Shown in pieces: positions 13,056 through 22,195 of a DNA stretch of 64,000 bases (position 1 is its first letter; the number at the start of each line of letters is the position of its first letter). A program made the position numbers and the translations under genes. The notes under the pieces were generated by a model that ran no database searches, had not been told where the DNA came from, and saw nothing but the letters and a program-made list of their open reading frames with translations. The stretch is from Onchidella celtica (taxonomy: Eukaryota; Mollusca; Gastropoda; Systellommatophora; Onchidiidae), in contig OZ007569.1 of the NCBI GenBank assembly GCA_963931925.1, positions 44,300,521-44,364,520 of the forward strand. Direction: 5' to 3'.

Positions 13056-13315
13056 AGCACATGAATGTTTATTCCGGGCAATGCCCGGTAAGTCTTCTAG
13101 TGTATTATAATAGCATAGCTGTTACAATAATCTCTGGCACTAACAAACAATAAATTGCTGTAAACTGTGAAATACAATGATAAAGAAATGTGGGAAACAC
13201 TTTGCCAAAGAATGAAGAATTTGACTGTCGGTGTCATTGTGATAATTCATCAGGTCTGAAGAGTATTTTGTTGATTACCATGATCACCATTAAATACCAT
13301 GCCACCAGACAAGCG

Positions 13316-13330
13316 CCCCCCCCCCCCCCC
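13316..13330. repeat. Poly-C run of 15, copy 1
   Basis: A 15-base C run 3' of the ankyrin locus. The copy 2 equivalent is 35000-35014. Confidence 0.85.
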
Positions 13331-13535
13331 TGAAAATTTTTGAAAAAAAATATTGATATTAAGTAAATTTAACATTATAGAGATAATAGTATACTCAGAA
13401 ATAGAATTTGCGAAAATGCAGCCTCCAACTGACTCACCGGCTCGTTCAATAATCAGATCTGTCCGATGGCCTTTTATGTGCTGTAAGAAAGCTGCCTAAG
13501 AAACAGCTCATTTAACTTCATAAAAAGGAAAAGTA

Positions 13536-13541
13536 TTTATT
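13536..13541 (-). promoter_or_regulatory. Candidate polyadenylation signal of the ankyrin locus, copy 1
   Basis: AATAAA on the minus strand, about 335 bases past the ORF B stop codon. It is the first canonical hexamer I noticed on that strand. Position and motif fit; use is inferred. Confidence 0.3.
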
Positions 13542-13874
13542 TCGATGGAACCGATAAAAGCCCATAAGAATCCAAACACAAATGATCTTTGCTAAAATAT
13601 TGAGGTGACGCTGTCCTTTAAGCTAATCACTGTCAACTCAAGATGAAACGACAGAAAAGATAATACTGACATGAACATGAATTGCACGATGTTGGTCAGT
13701 TTAACCAAAATTGACTGAAGCATCGAATGTTCTGTAGAAAGATGAAGAGAAGCGATGACGATGCCCAAATACAACTAGGCTTCGCACAGAGAGATACCTA
13801 TTGATGTTACCACCCACAACAATCATCAACAATAAACTGTAATATGATTAGACATTTTGGCTCAACTAATTTGC

Positions 13875-16721
13875 TTAGTCCAATTGTCTTCCAAATGGCC
13901 AGTAATAAAGGAAAGGTCTTGGTCTGGGCAATGTTTCATACTGTACTGGATCAAAGCAAAGAGAAATGTTGTACCATTGACTGACTGGCAGTCGTGCTGC
14001 AGGTGTTTGGAACATGAGCATACGCTGAAGTATGGGTGGGAGTGCTGACTGTTTGATACTTTCTTCTCTCCTAAGACCGGACCCAACAGCTGAAGACACC
14101 GCTATAAAAGCTAACTTGACCAATGGCCAGGGATGTTGCAAGGCCCGCTGGAGGAAGTTAACTACTGTCACTTCGCTTTCTTCTGTGAATCTGTCTGGAT
14201 GTGTCGCAGTTTGTTGTGTTTGATGATCAGAGATGACTCGACGAACCATCTCTACGTCTGAAATCGTAATATAACGAGAGGCAAAGATATATTTCGCTGC
14301 CTGTATGTTGGAGGTGCTCACTGCAGTCTGTAATGGTTTTTCTCCATATGCTTCGTCGTATATTAGCGTATCATTGTTTATGAATCCATTGTTCACACCC
14401 AGCCATAGCATTTCGTTGAAACCGGAATTAGGACCTCTCAGATATAATAATAATATATTAAACGCCTCGTATAACGAAACTTGGTGTGAAATATCCACAA
14501 GAGGGTTGGATCCTTTCTCCATGAGCAAAGATATTGCTGAGTTTGCATAGATACGTGTTTCAGAATCCGAGTGTGTTCTCCACGTAGTGATACTCTCAGC
14601 AAGTAGTTGTAACCAATGTACCATAACCGTCCGATCTAAATGATCTACTAGATCAGGATCAGCTCCATGATCAAGCAACAGTTCAAGACACTCCAGGTTA
14701 TCTGTAAACATGAGTGCAGTCGTACCTTCATTGTCTTGTTTGTTCGGATCAGCATTTGTTTGTAGCAGGATTTGAAGCGTGTTATTCAATCCTCTCTTTG
14801 AAGCCATCATTAAAGCAGTCTCGCCACCATCGTCTTGCATGTTAGGATCGCTTCCACTTCCAATGAGCGCTTTAAGCACTTCCAGATTTCCTCTCTCCGA
14901 TGCCATCATTATTGCGTTTCTGCCGCTGGCGTCTTGAATATTTGGGTTAACTTTCTTTTGTAACAGTAATTTAACCACTTCTATATTTCCACTGCATGAT
15001 GCCAGCATTAAGGCAGTCTTGCCATTAATCTCATATTTGTTGGGGTCACCTCCACTCTGTAGCAATACTTCAATCACCTCCATATTTCCTTTTTCCAAAG
15101 CCATCATTAACGCCGTTTTGCCACTGTTGTCCTGTTTGTTTGGGTCACCTCCCTTTTCCAACAGGAATTTAACCACTTCTGTGTTTCCACTGCCTGATGC
15201 CATCATCAATGCAGTCTTGCCACAATTGTCATGTTTATTTGGGCAGCCTCCATGTTCTATCAGTGTTTTAATCACGATCATACAGTATCCCCTCTCTGAT
15301 GCGTTCATAAATGCGTTCTTGCCACGATTGTCTTCCTTGTTGGGATCACAACCCCCCTTAAGCAATGCTTTAATGATGACCAGATATCCTCTCTCTGATG
15401 CCGTCGTTAATGCAGTCTTGCCATTCCAGTCACATTTGTTTGGATTATCTCCCCTCTGAAGCAGTGCTTTCACTGTGTCAACATTACCCATTTCCGATGC
15501 CACTATTAACGAGGCAGTACCGAGGTCGTTGCTCTGGCTTGGATTAATTCTTCCATCCAGCGACATCTTTTTGTAGTCTGTCATTTTTTCAGACTCTGTC
15601 ACTCCATTGGTCATAGCTCTCCATAAAATGTCATTGAAATCGCAATCAGGAAATTCTGTCTTGCATGTATCAATCACCTGATATAACAAATCTCGGTGTG
15701 AAATGTCCACAAGAGGGGTGGCTCCTTTCTCCATGAGCAGAGATATTGCGAAGGTTGCATAGATACGTGTTTCAGAGTCCAAGTCTGTTCTCGGGCCAGT
15801 GATACACTCAGCAAGTAATTGTAACCAATGAACTACGACTGTGCGATCTACATGATCTACTAGATCAGGATCAGCTCCGTAATCCAGCAACAGTTTAAGA
15901 CATTCCAGATTATCTGCATACATGAGTGCAGTCATACCGCCTTTGTCTTGTTTGTTAATATCAGAACCTCTTTCTAGCAAAGCTTGAACTGTGTTCATGT
16001 GTCCCTTCTTTGAAGCCATCATTAAAGCGATTTTGCCATCATCATCTTGTCTGTTAGGATCACCTCCTCCCTTTTCCAGCAATGCTTCAAGCACGCCTAC
16101 ATTTCCATTCTCGGATGCAATCATTATTGCATTTCTTCCAGTATCGCCTTGAGTATTTGGGTCACCTCCATATTCTAACAATAATTTAACGACTTGTGTA
16201 TTTCCACTGCATGACGCCATCATCAAGGAAGTCCTGTCAATATTGTAAGGTTTGTTGGGATCACTTCCACCCTCTAGCAATGCCTCAATGACGTCTATGT
16301 TTCGCTTTTCCAATGCCACCATTAACGCGATTTTGCTACTTTTGTCTTGTATATTTGGGTCACCTCCCTTTCCTAACAGTGTTTTAACCACATTTATATC
16401 CCCAGTGTCTGATGCCATCATCAGTGCAGTCTTACCAAGGGCGTCATATTTATTGGGGTCACTACCGCTCTCTAGCAATGCTTTAATCATGATCATACAG
16501 TATCCCCTCTCTGAAGCTTTCATTAATGCCGTTTTGTCACTATTGTTTTGGCTATTGGGGTCAGCTCTCCACTTTAGCAAAGCTTTAACGATGGCCAGAT
16601 GACCTCTTTCTGATGCCGTCATTAATGCCGTCTTGCCACTATTGTCTTGGCTGTTGGGGTCAGCTCTCCCCTTTAGCAAAGCTTTAACGATGAGCAGGTG
16701 ACCTCTCTCTGATGCCGTCAT
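13875..16721 (-). CDS. Ankyrin-repeat ORF B with SOCS-box-like C-terminus (copy 1)
   Basis: This 948-codon frame is the 3' part of the ankyrin locus. It holds about 19 ankyrin repeats of 33 residues (consensus GKTALMMAS-RGN-VVKALL-GGDPNKQD) at roughly 1-291, 400-695 and 795-820. A non-ankyrin module beginning RTV-VHWLQLLAE and ending near FNDILW or FNEMLW occurs at 292-399 and 696-795. Residues 866-875, PLVKLAFIAV, fit the Elongin-BC box pattern (S/T/P)Lxxx(C/A)xxxφ, and LPPILQRML at 894-902 resembles the Cullin-5 box, together a SOCS-box layout as in ASB proteins. If expressed, it would act as a ubiquitin-ligase substrate receptor; that role is inferred. The ATG at 16721 lies inside an ankyrin repeat just after an in-frame TGA (16742-16740), so it is a by-product of the break and ORF B is probably not an independent gene. 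Confidence 0.8.
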   Translation of the reverse strand: MTASERGHLLIVKALLKGRADPNSQDNSGKTALMTASERGHLAIVKALLKWRADPNSQNNSDKTALMKASERGYCMIMIKALLESGSDPNKYDALGKTALMMASDTGDINVVKTLLGKGGDPNIQDKSSKIALMVALEKRNIDVIEALLEGGSDPNKPYNIDRTSLMMASCSGNTQVVKLLLEYGGDPNTQGDTGRNAIMIASENGNVGVLEALLEKGGGDPNRQDDDGKIALMMASKKGHMNTVQALLERGSDINKQDKGGMTALMYADNLECLKLLLDYGADPDLVDHVDRTVVVHWLQLLAECITGPRTDLDSETRIYATFAISLLMEKGATPLVDISHRDLLYQVIDTCKTEFPDCDFNDILWRAMTNGVTESEKMTDYKKMSLDGRINPSQSNDLGTASLIVASEMGNVDTVKALLQRGDNPNKCDWNGKTALTTASERGYLVIIKALLKGGCDPNKEDNRGKNAFMNASERGYCMIVIKTLIEHGGCPNKHDNCGKTALMMASGSGNTEVVKFLLEKGGDPNKQDNSGKTALMMALEKGNMEVIEVLLQSGGDPNKYEINGKTALMLASCSGNIEVVKLLLQKKVNPNIQDASGRNAIMMASERGNLEVLKALIGSGSDPNMQDDGGETALMMASKRGLNNTLQILLQTNADPNKQDNEGTTALMFTDNLECLELLLDHGADPDLVDHLDRTVMVHWLQLLAESITTWRTHSDSETRIYANSAISLLMEKGSNPLVDISHQVSLYEAFNILLLYLRGPNSGFNEMLWLGVNNGFINNDTLIYDEAYGEKPLQTAVSTSNIQAAKYIFASRYITISDVEMVRRVISDHQTQQTATHPDRFTEESEVTVVNFLQRALQHPWPLVKLAFIAVSSAVGSGLRREESIKQSALPPILQRMLMFQTPAARLPVSQWYNISLCFDPVQYETLPRPRPFLYYWPFGRQLD

Positions 16722-16739
16722 TAATGCAGTCTTGCCGTT

Positions 16740-16821
16740 TCAATCACGTCTGTTTGGGTCACCACTTTCAAGCAGTGTTTTAACTAACTCAAGATATCCC
16801 CTCTCCGATGCCATCATCAAC
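16740..16821 (-). pseudogene. Break between ORF A and ORF B: frameshift plus stop (copy 1)
   Basis: On the minus strand, ORF A reads GGCAAGACTG then TTGATGATGG, two bases short of the usual GCxTTGATGATGG (junction 16821/16820). Read in the corrected frame, the repeat continues ASERGYLELVKTLLESG-DPNRRD, lacks one residue in the GGDPN loop, then hits TGA (16742-16740) where sister repeats have a sense codon such as TGG or AAT. It then runs straight into the ORF B frame. ORF A drifts out of frame and ends at TGA 16791-16789. Ankyrin coding is continuous on both sides, so A and B were one reading frame. Confidence 0.85.
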
Positions 16822-19800
16822 AGTCTTGCCGTTATTGTCATGTTTGTTGGGATCACTTCCTCTCTGCAGCAGTGCTTTAGCCACGTCGATATTTCCTCTC
16901 TCCATTGCCATCATTAACGCAGTCCTGTCAACGCTTTTGTCCTTGGAAGGATTAATGTTACTGTAGTCTGCCATGTCGTCATACTTTATTTGTCCATAGT
17001 TCACACCCAGCCATAAAATGTCGTTGAAATCGGAATCAGGAAATTCTGTCAGATATACATTAACCACCCGGCTTAACAAATCTTGGTATGGAATATTAAC
17101 GCTTGCGCTGGCTCCGTTCTCTATAAGCAGAGATATTGCGAAGGCTGCATAGATACGTGTTTCAGAGTACAAGTCTGTTCTCGGGCCAGTGATACACTCA
17201 GCAAGTAATTGTAACCAATGAACTACGACTGTGCGACCTACATGATCTACTAGATCCGGATCAGCTCCGTAATCCAGCAACAGTTTAAGACATTCCAGAT
17301 TATCTGCATACATGAGTGCAGTCATACCGCTCTTGTCTTGTTTGTTGATATCAGCACCCCTTTCTAGCAGGGCTTGAACTGTGTTCATGTGTCCCATCAT
17401 TGAAGTCATCATTAAAGCGGTCTTGCCATCCATGTTAGGATCAACTCCTCCCTTTTCCAGCAATGCTTCAAACACGTCCACATTTCCATTCTCGGATGCA
17501 ATCATTTTTGCATTTCTGCCACTATCGTCTTGAATATTTGCGTCACCTCCATATTCTAACAATAATTTAACGACTTGTGTATTTCCACTGCATGACGCCA
17601 TCATTAATGAAGTCTTGCCACAACTGTCACATCGATTTGGGTCACCTCCATGTTCTAGCAATGTTTTTAGAATTGTCATAAAAGATCCTCTCTCTGATTC
17701 AATCATTAATGCGGTTTTCCCTTCACTGTTTTGCTTGTTTGGGTCACCTCCCCCACGTAGCAATGTATTAACCATCACGAGATTTCCTGTCTCTGATGCG
17801 ATTGTTAAGGCACTCTTACCGACTCGGTCGTGTTTGTTCGGGTCACCTCCCCACTTATGCAGAGTGATCACCAAGTCCACATTACCTTTTTCTGATGCAA
17901 TCAGTAATGCCGTCCTACCGTTACTGTCCTGTATGTTTGGGTTCCCTCCCTTTTCTAGCAATGCTTTCACCATATCCAGATTTCCTGCCTCTGATGCTAT
18001 CATCAACGCGGTCTTGCCACTTTTGTCCTGAATGTTTAGGTTCCCTCCCTTTTCTAGCAGTGCTTTAAAAATATCCAGATTTCCTGTCTCTGATGCTATC
18101 ATCAGCGGCGTCTTGCCAAATTTGTCCTGTATGTGGGGGTTCCCCCCCTTTTCTAACAATGCTTTAACCATGTCCAGATTTTGTATTTTGGATGCCGTCA
18201 TTAAAGCAGTATTGCCATTGCTGTCTTGTCTGTTTGGGCGAGCCCGTTTTTGTAACAGTACCTTTACGATGTCGAGATGACCTCTCTCCGTTGCCATTGT
18301 TATGGCAGTCTTGCCATTATTGTCATGTCTGTTTGGGTCAGCCCCACTTTCTAGCAAGGCTTTAACTACTGCAGTATTTCCACTGGCAGATGCGATCATT
18401 AACGCCGTCTTGCCACTTTTGTCCTGTATGTTTAGGTTCCCTCCCTTTTCTAGCAATGCTTTAAAAATATATAGATTTCCTGCCCCTGATGCTATCATCA
18501 GCGGCGTCTTGCCAAGTTTGTCCTGTATGTGGGGGTTCGCCCACTTTTCTAACAATGCTTTAACCATGTCTAGATTTTGTATTTTGGATGCCGTCATTAA
18601 CGCGGTATTGCCGTTGCTGTCTTGTCTGTTTGAGCGAGCCCCCTTTTCTAACATTACGTTTACGATGTCGAGATGGCCTCTCTCTATTGCCATTGTTAAC
18701 GCAGATTTACCACTCGTATCCATGCTATTCGGGTCACCTCTCTTTTCTAGCAATATTTCAATCATGTCCAGACTTCCTCTCTCCGTTGCCATTGTTATGG
18801 CAGTCTTGCCATTACTGTCATGTCTGTTTGGGTCAGCCCCACTTTCTAGCAATGCTTTAACTACTTCAGTATTTCCACTGTCAGATGCGATCATTAAGGA
18901 AGTCTTGCCAACATCGTTGGGCTGGTTGCAATTAACCCCCATATCCAATAATGCCCTAAGAAAAGCCATATTATGCCCTTTATCTACTGCAGTCATCAGT
19001 AGATTGTTTCCATTATTATCAGTCTCTTCAATGCGTGCTTCAGCATGTAATAGAGCCTTGAAACATTTAATATCATCAGTCAACATTAAAGCGGTCGTTC
19101 CATCCTTGTCTTGCTTATTAGGGTCAGCTCCATTTTCCAACAACATTTCCAGAACAGGCAGATTACCTTTCTGAGCTGCGCGCATGAGTGCATTTCTGTT
19201 ATTTCTGTCTGTTTGATCAATATCTGCTCCAGCTTGTAGCAAAACCTTGATGCATTCACTGTCATCAGCCAACAAGAATGCAGTTATTCCCTTGCTGTCC
19301 ACTTTGTTAAGATCAGCTCCTTTGTCCAGCAGCAATTCTAAAAAATGTAGATTACCTTTCTGTGCCGCTATCATAAGTGCATTTCTACCATCCAAATCGA
19401 TGTCCTCAGGATCTGCTCCGGCTTGTAACAAAACCTTGATACATCCAATGTCATCACTCAAGAATAATGCAGTTATTCCCTCGTTGTCTCGCTTGTTAGG
19501 GTCAATTCCGCTTTCTGAAAGTATTTCAAGGACCGTTGGGTTTCCTATCTCAGCTGCGAGCATTAAAGCATTTCTACCCTCCCAATTAGTTTTCCCGGTA
19601 TCTGCCCCAGCCCGTAGCAGAGCTCTGACAAATTGAATGTCATCAGACAACATTAAAGTAGTATTTCCATCCACGTCCTGTTTGTTAGGGTCAGCTCCTT
19701 TTTCTAGAAGTTTTTCCAGAACTGGGAGATTGTGTCTTAATGTTGCTATCATGAGTGCATTTCTGCCTTCCCCATCAGTTTGTTCAATATCTGCTCCAGC

Positions 19801-20550
19801 ATCTAACAGAGCTTGGACACACTTAGTGTCATTGGTCAACATTAAAGCAGTTATTCCACCATTGCCCTGCTTGTTAGGATCAACCCCTCTTTCTAGAAGT
19901 ACACGTAGAACTGGTAAATTATCGTTCTGGGCAGCTAGCATAAGTGCATTTCTACCAGTGTTATCAGTTTGCTGTATATCTGCTCCAGCCTGTAACAAAG
20001 TTTTGACACAATCACTGTTGCCAGTCAACATTAGAGCGGTAAACCTTTCCCCGTCCTGTTTGTTAGGATCGGCTCCGCTTTCTAGAAGTGCTTTAAGAAC
20101 TGGTAGATTACCTTTAAATGCTGACACTCTGAGTGCATTTCTACCGGCACTGTCAATTTGTTCAAGATCAGCTCCAGCTTGTATCAAAGCATTGATACAA
20201 CCAGCATCGTCAGTTAACATTAAAGCCGTTAATCCGCTCCTGTCGTGTTTGTTAGGATCAGCACCTTTTTCTAGAAGTGTTTTAAGATCACTGAGATCAC
20301 CTTTTCCCGCAGCTAGCATGAATGCAGTTCTACCAGTATTATCAGTTTCTCCAGTCTCTTCTCCAACCTTGACATCTTCTGTGTCACGTCTTTTATTCTT
20401 GTTCTCATTGTAGGGCTCGGCATGTACTTCCAGAAGTGCTTCAGCGTCTTGTAGATCACCTCGCTGTTCTGCCAGCATGAGTACATTATTTCTACCATTC
20501 ATATTCATTTTTTTCACCATCTGCTCCAGCATGTAACGCGGCTCTGACAC
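16789..20550 (-). CDS. Ankyrin-repeat ORF A (copy 1)
   Basis: This is the 5' and larger part of the broken ankyrin exon. The open frame begins with GTG at 20550, but the first ~14 codons are out of the ankyrin frame. The first in-frame methionines with ankyrin sequence behind them are at 20508 and 20502 (MNMNGRNN). About 34 ankyrin repeats follow. Residues 73-513 are seven composite pairs of a 33-residue repeat and a 30-residue short repeat. Residues 548-877 are ten plain repeats, with 548-712 and 713-877 related by duplication. Residues 878-1104 are further repeats, and 1105-1207 is the first VHWLQ/FNDILW module. Repeat 1208-1240 precedes the frameshift that garbles the last 13 residues. Ankyrin arrays bind protein partners; the ligand is unknown. 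I see no signal peptide, membrane segment or catalytic domain. Confidence 0.8.
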   Translation of the reverse strand: MSEPRYMLEQMVKKMNMNGRNNVLMLAEQRGDLQDAEALLEVHAEPYNENKNKRRDTEDVKVGEETGETDNTGRTAFMLAAGKGDLSDLKTLLEKGADPNKHDRSGLTALMLTDDAGCINALIQAGADLEQIDSAGRNALRVSAFKGNLPVLKALLESGADPNKQDGERFTALMLTGNSDCVKTLLQAGADIQQTDNTGRNALMLAAQNDNLPVLRVLLERGVDPNKQGNGGITALMLTNDTKCVQALLDAGADIEQTDGEGRNALMIATLRHNLPVLEKLLEKGADPNKQDVDGNTTLMLSDDIQFVRALLRAGADTGKTNWEGRNALMLAAEIGNPTVLEILSESGIDPNKRDNEGITALFLSDDIGCIKVLLQAGADPEDIDLDGRNALMIAAQKGNLHFLELLLDKGADLNKVDSKGITAFLLADDSECIKVLLQAGADIDQTDRNNRNALMRAAQKGNLPVLEMLLENGADPNKQDKDGTTALMLTDDIKCFKALLHAEARIEETDNNGNNLLMTAVDKGHNMAFLRALLDMGVNCNQPNDVGKTSLMIASDSGNTEVVKALLESGADPNRHDSNGKTAITMATERGSLDMIEILLEKRGDPNSMDTSGKSALTMAIERGHLDIVNVMLEKGARSNRQDSNGNTALMTASKIQNLDMVKALLEKWANPHIQDKLGKTPLMIASGAGNLYIFKALLEKGGNLNIQDKSGKTALMIASASGNTAVVKALLESGADPNRHDNNGKTAITMATERGHLDIVKVLLQKRARPNRQDSNGNTALMTASKIQNLDMVKALLEKGGNPHIQDKFGKTPLMIASETGNLDIFKALLEKGGNLNIQDKSGKTALMIASEAGNLDMVKALLEKGGNPNIQDSNGRTALLIASEKGNVDLVITLHKWGGDPNKHDRVGKSALTIASETGNLVMVNTLLRGGGDPNKQNSEGKTALMIESERGSFMTILKTLLEHGGDPNRCDSCGKTSLMMASCSGNTQVVKLLLEYGGDANIQDDSGRNAKMIASENGNVDVFEALLEKGGVDPNMDGKTALMMTSMMGHMNTVQALLERGADINKQDKSGMTALMYADNLECLKLLLDYGADPDLVDHVGRTVVVHWLQLLAECITGPRTDLYSETRIYAAFAISLLIENGASASVNIPYQDLLSRVVNVYLTEFPDSDFNDILWLGVNYGQIKYDDMADYSNINPSKDKSVDRTALMMAMERGNIDVAKALLQRGSDPNKHDNNGKTVDDGIGEGIS

Positions 20551-21169
20551 ATAAGTATCAGCATTAAAGCGTTAATTCCATGCCTGTCTTGTTTCTTAGG
20601 ATCAGTTCCTTTTTGGAGAAATGCTCCCAAACCGGGTAATTTGTTTTTCTACGCAGATGCCATGAGCGCATTTCCACCAATATTATCAGCGTGTTCAATA
20701 TTTGCTCCACTTTGTAACAACACCTTAACACATTGCCGATATTCTGATACCGCTGGACTATTAATTCGAGTCGCATGTCTTTCACAATGATGAAACAGGA
20801 AAAACGTTGACTCAACAGGGAAATTTGTTCTATTTCATCACAGAAGACAACTTGAATTCCAAAGTCACCGAGAACGTTGTCCGGCTGTTGTTCACATGAT
20901 ACTAACAGTGGGGTTTTCCCTTCTCTCGTAAAATCTGTTTTGTTTACGTCAACTCCAGCTTGTATCAAAATTTTAATTGCTGTTATCTCTCCGTATTTAT
21001 GGCGAGCATCAAGGCGGATAATCCATGATTTTGTTCACAATGTTAAATATTGTTCACCATTAGAAATGTTTTCAAGGTAATGACATTGACAGATCTTCCC
21101 TGATTCGAAATAACCCTTGCCGTGTTACTACTGGATCTCGTCGTCACGATTTGTTTCAATAGTGCTTTT
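20509..21169 (-). pseudogene. Degraded 5' part of the ankyrin exon (copy 1)
   Basis: Starting after a strong acceptor (pyrimidine-rich run ending TTTCAG, 21172-21170), the frame reads KALLKQIVTTRSS...NVITLKTFLMVNNI, then TAA (21045-21043), then HCEQNHGLSALMLA still in frame. A one-base loss near 21003 shifts to HKYGEITAIKILIQAGVDVN. Another shift between about 20870 and 20740 leads to EYRQCVKVLLQSGANIE. TAG (20651-20649) replaces a Gln codon in LMASA-KNKLPGLGAFL. A shift near 20565 moves to CVRAALHAGADGEK. A seventh A in the run at 20514-20508 moves into the ORF A frame. Ankyrin signatures in all three frames show real decay, or indel errors combined with three true stop substitutions. Confidence 0.75.
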
Positions 21170-21778
21170 CTGAAATGTAGGAATGAATGTGTCCAACGTG
21201 TTAGGTTTAAACTTCCGTATTCGTCAAGCACATTTATTACACCCCACATTCCCCGCATAAACGACATTTCAATACCCTTCCCAAAATAAATGAGGGTTCC
21301 ATAACTTTATGAATTGGCCAATAAATTATTAGACTTAGTGTAAACTTAAAAGGTAGCGATATTCTTTTCAAAATGTTACAACCTGTCATTTGGCTAGATT
21401 ACAGAACAGAGTGGTATAACATAAAACAAAACGTCATTATTATTATCACTCAGACACCCGAATTTGTGTTGACAGTATTTCTAACTCTATATGCATAATA
21501 CATCATATTAAAAAGAATCCTTATCTCAAGCAACGAACAAAAAATGAATTTACTCCTTTAAGGAATATAACTCTGAAATGCACTGACTACAAAGCCACTG
21601 TCTATGTGCTAAGAAATTACTGATTCTATTGAGAATCTAAATCTGTTTATAAAGACAAAAATGAAAACTCCGAGAAAAGGTATTTAGCTTACATTCATTT
21701 TCTAGATAAGTACAATATAAACAAAGGTTTTACAACGCTGACTGAAAACAACCGAGCATAATCCGAACTCTCACTTAC
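21170..21778 (-). other. Candidate intron 1 of the ankyrin locus (copy 1)
   Basis: 609 nt on the minus strand, from GTAAGT (21778-21773) to TTTCAG (21175-21170). Both ends are strong, and the phase joins the two flanking coding pieces in frame through an AG|A arginine codon. It spans the arbitrary start of copy 2, so the gene crosses the unit boundary as drawn here. Confidence 0.4.
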
Positions 21779-21798
21779 CTAGGTTTGAAAGCGTTCAT
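21779..21798 (-). other. Candidate first coding exon of the ankyrin locus (copy 1 gene)
   Basis: ATG at 21798-21796 opens M-N-A-F-K-P and two bases of the next codon, then AG|GTAAGT. Spliced to 21169 it continues in frame as R-KALLKQIV. The ATG context (AAAATATGA, A at -3 relative to the start) is acceptable. Evidence is limited to splice-site quality and phase; a transcript could place the start elsewhere. Confidence 0.4.
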
Positions 21799-22195
21799 AT
21801 TTTGTGAAAATTTCACCAAGCTTTTCTTATCTCAGGTTTGCCACATAATTAAATCTTTGATAGGATGAAACCCCTGGTCTTCTCATTTCATGGGAATAAT
21901 GTATTTGAAGATTTATATTACGATACTTTTGTCCACACAAAAGATTTTTAACATTTGTAAACTGAGAATTGGGAAATCATGCCAAATTTTGGGTCCCGTT
22001 CTAAAGGGAACGGAAGAAAGCATTTGAGGTGTTTTAACGGTTCCATAGAAGTGGGGTGTCCCTATATTGATACATGAATATCTGAGAGCCACATGACATT
22101 GGATTCCGTCAAATTGCTTCATAATAAACCATGTCAGAAATATTGCTGTGTTACCCGACGGCCGCTGACACTGGATAAAGGAAATAGGTTGAAGA

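Larger units (their letters stand above)
1..21683. repeat. Tandem segmental duplication, copy 1 of the ~21.68-kb unit
   Basis: The window's first bases recur at 21684 and again at 43368. Every landmark in between recurs at a constant offset of 21683, or 21684 beyond the CT tract near 6400. No base substitution was found in the stretches compared, and the two long ankyrin ORFs translate identically. The left edge coincides with the window edge, so the true unit boundary is not visible here. The right breakpoint of copy 3 maps to unit position 7941, so the duplicated block may really run from 7942 around to 7941. The unit holds one ankyrin locus plus non-coding DNA. Confidence 0.95.

Noticed and set aside
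17615..20413. Long plus-strand open frames opposite ankyrin ORF A (138, 290, 129 and 258 codons) and opposite ORF B
   Set aside because: They are mirror images of the ankyrin repeats: the same 33-codon period translated on the other strand (LPLLSCLFGSPPFSS type). A repeat lacking stops in one antisense frame keeps it open throughout.
16789..20550. GTG at 20550 as the start of ORF A
   Set aside because: GTG is not a normal start in animals, and the first codons are out of the ankyrin frame; the frame is continuous with a broken upstream ankyrin region.
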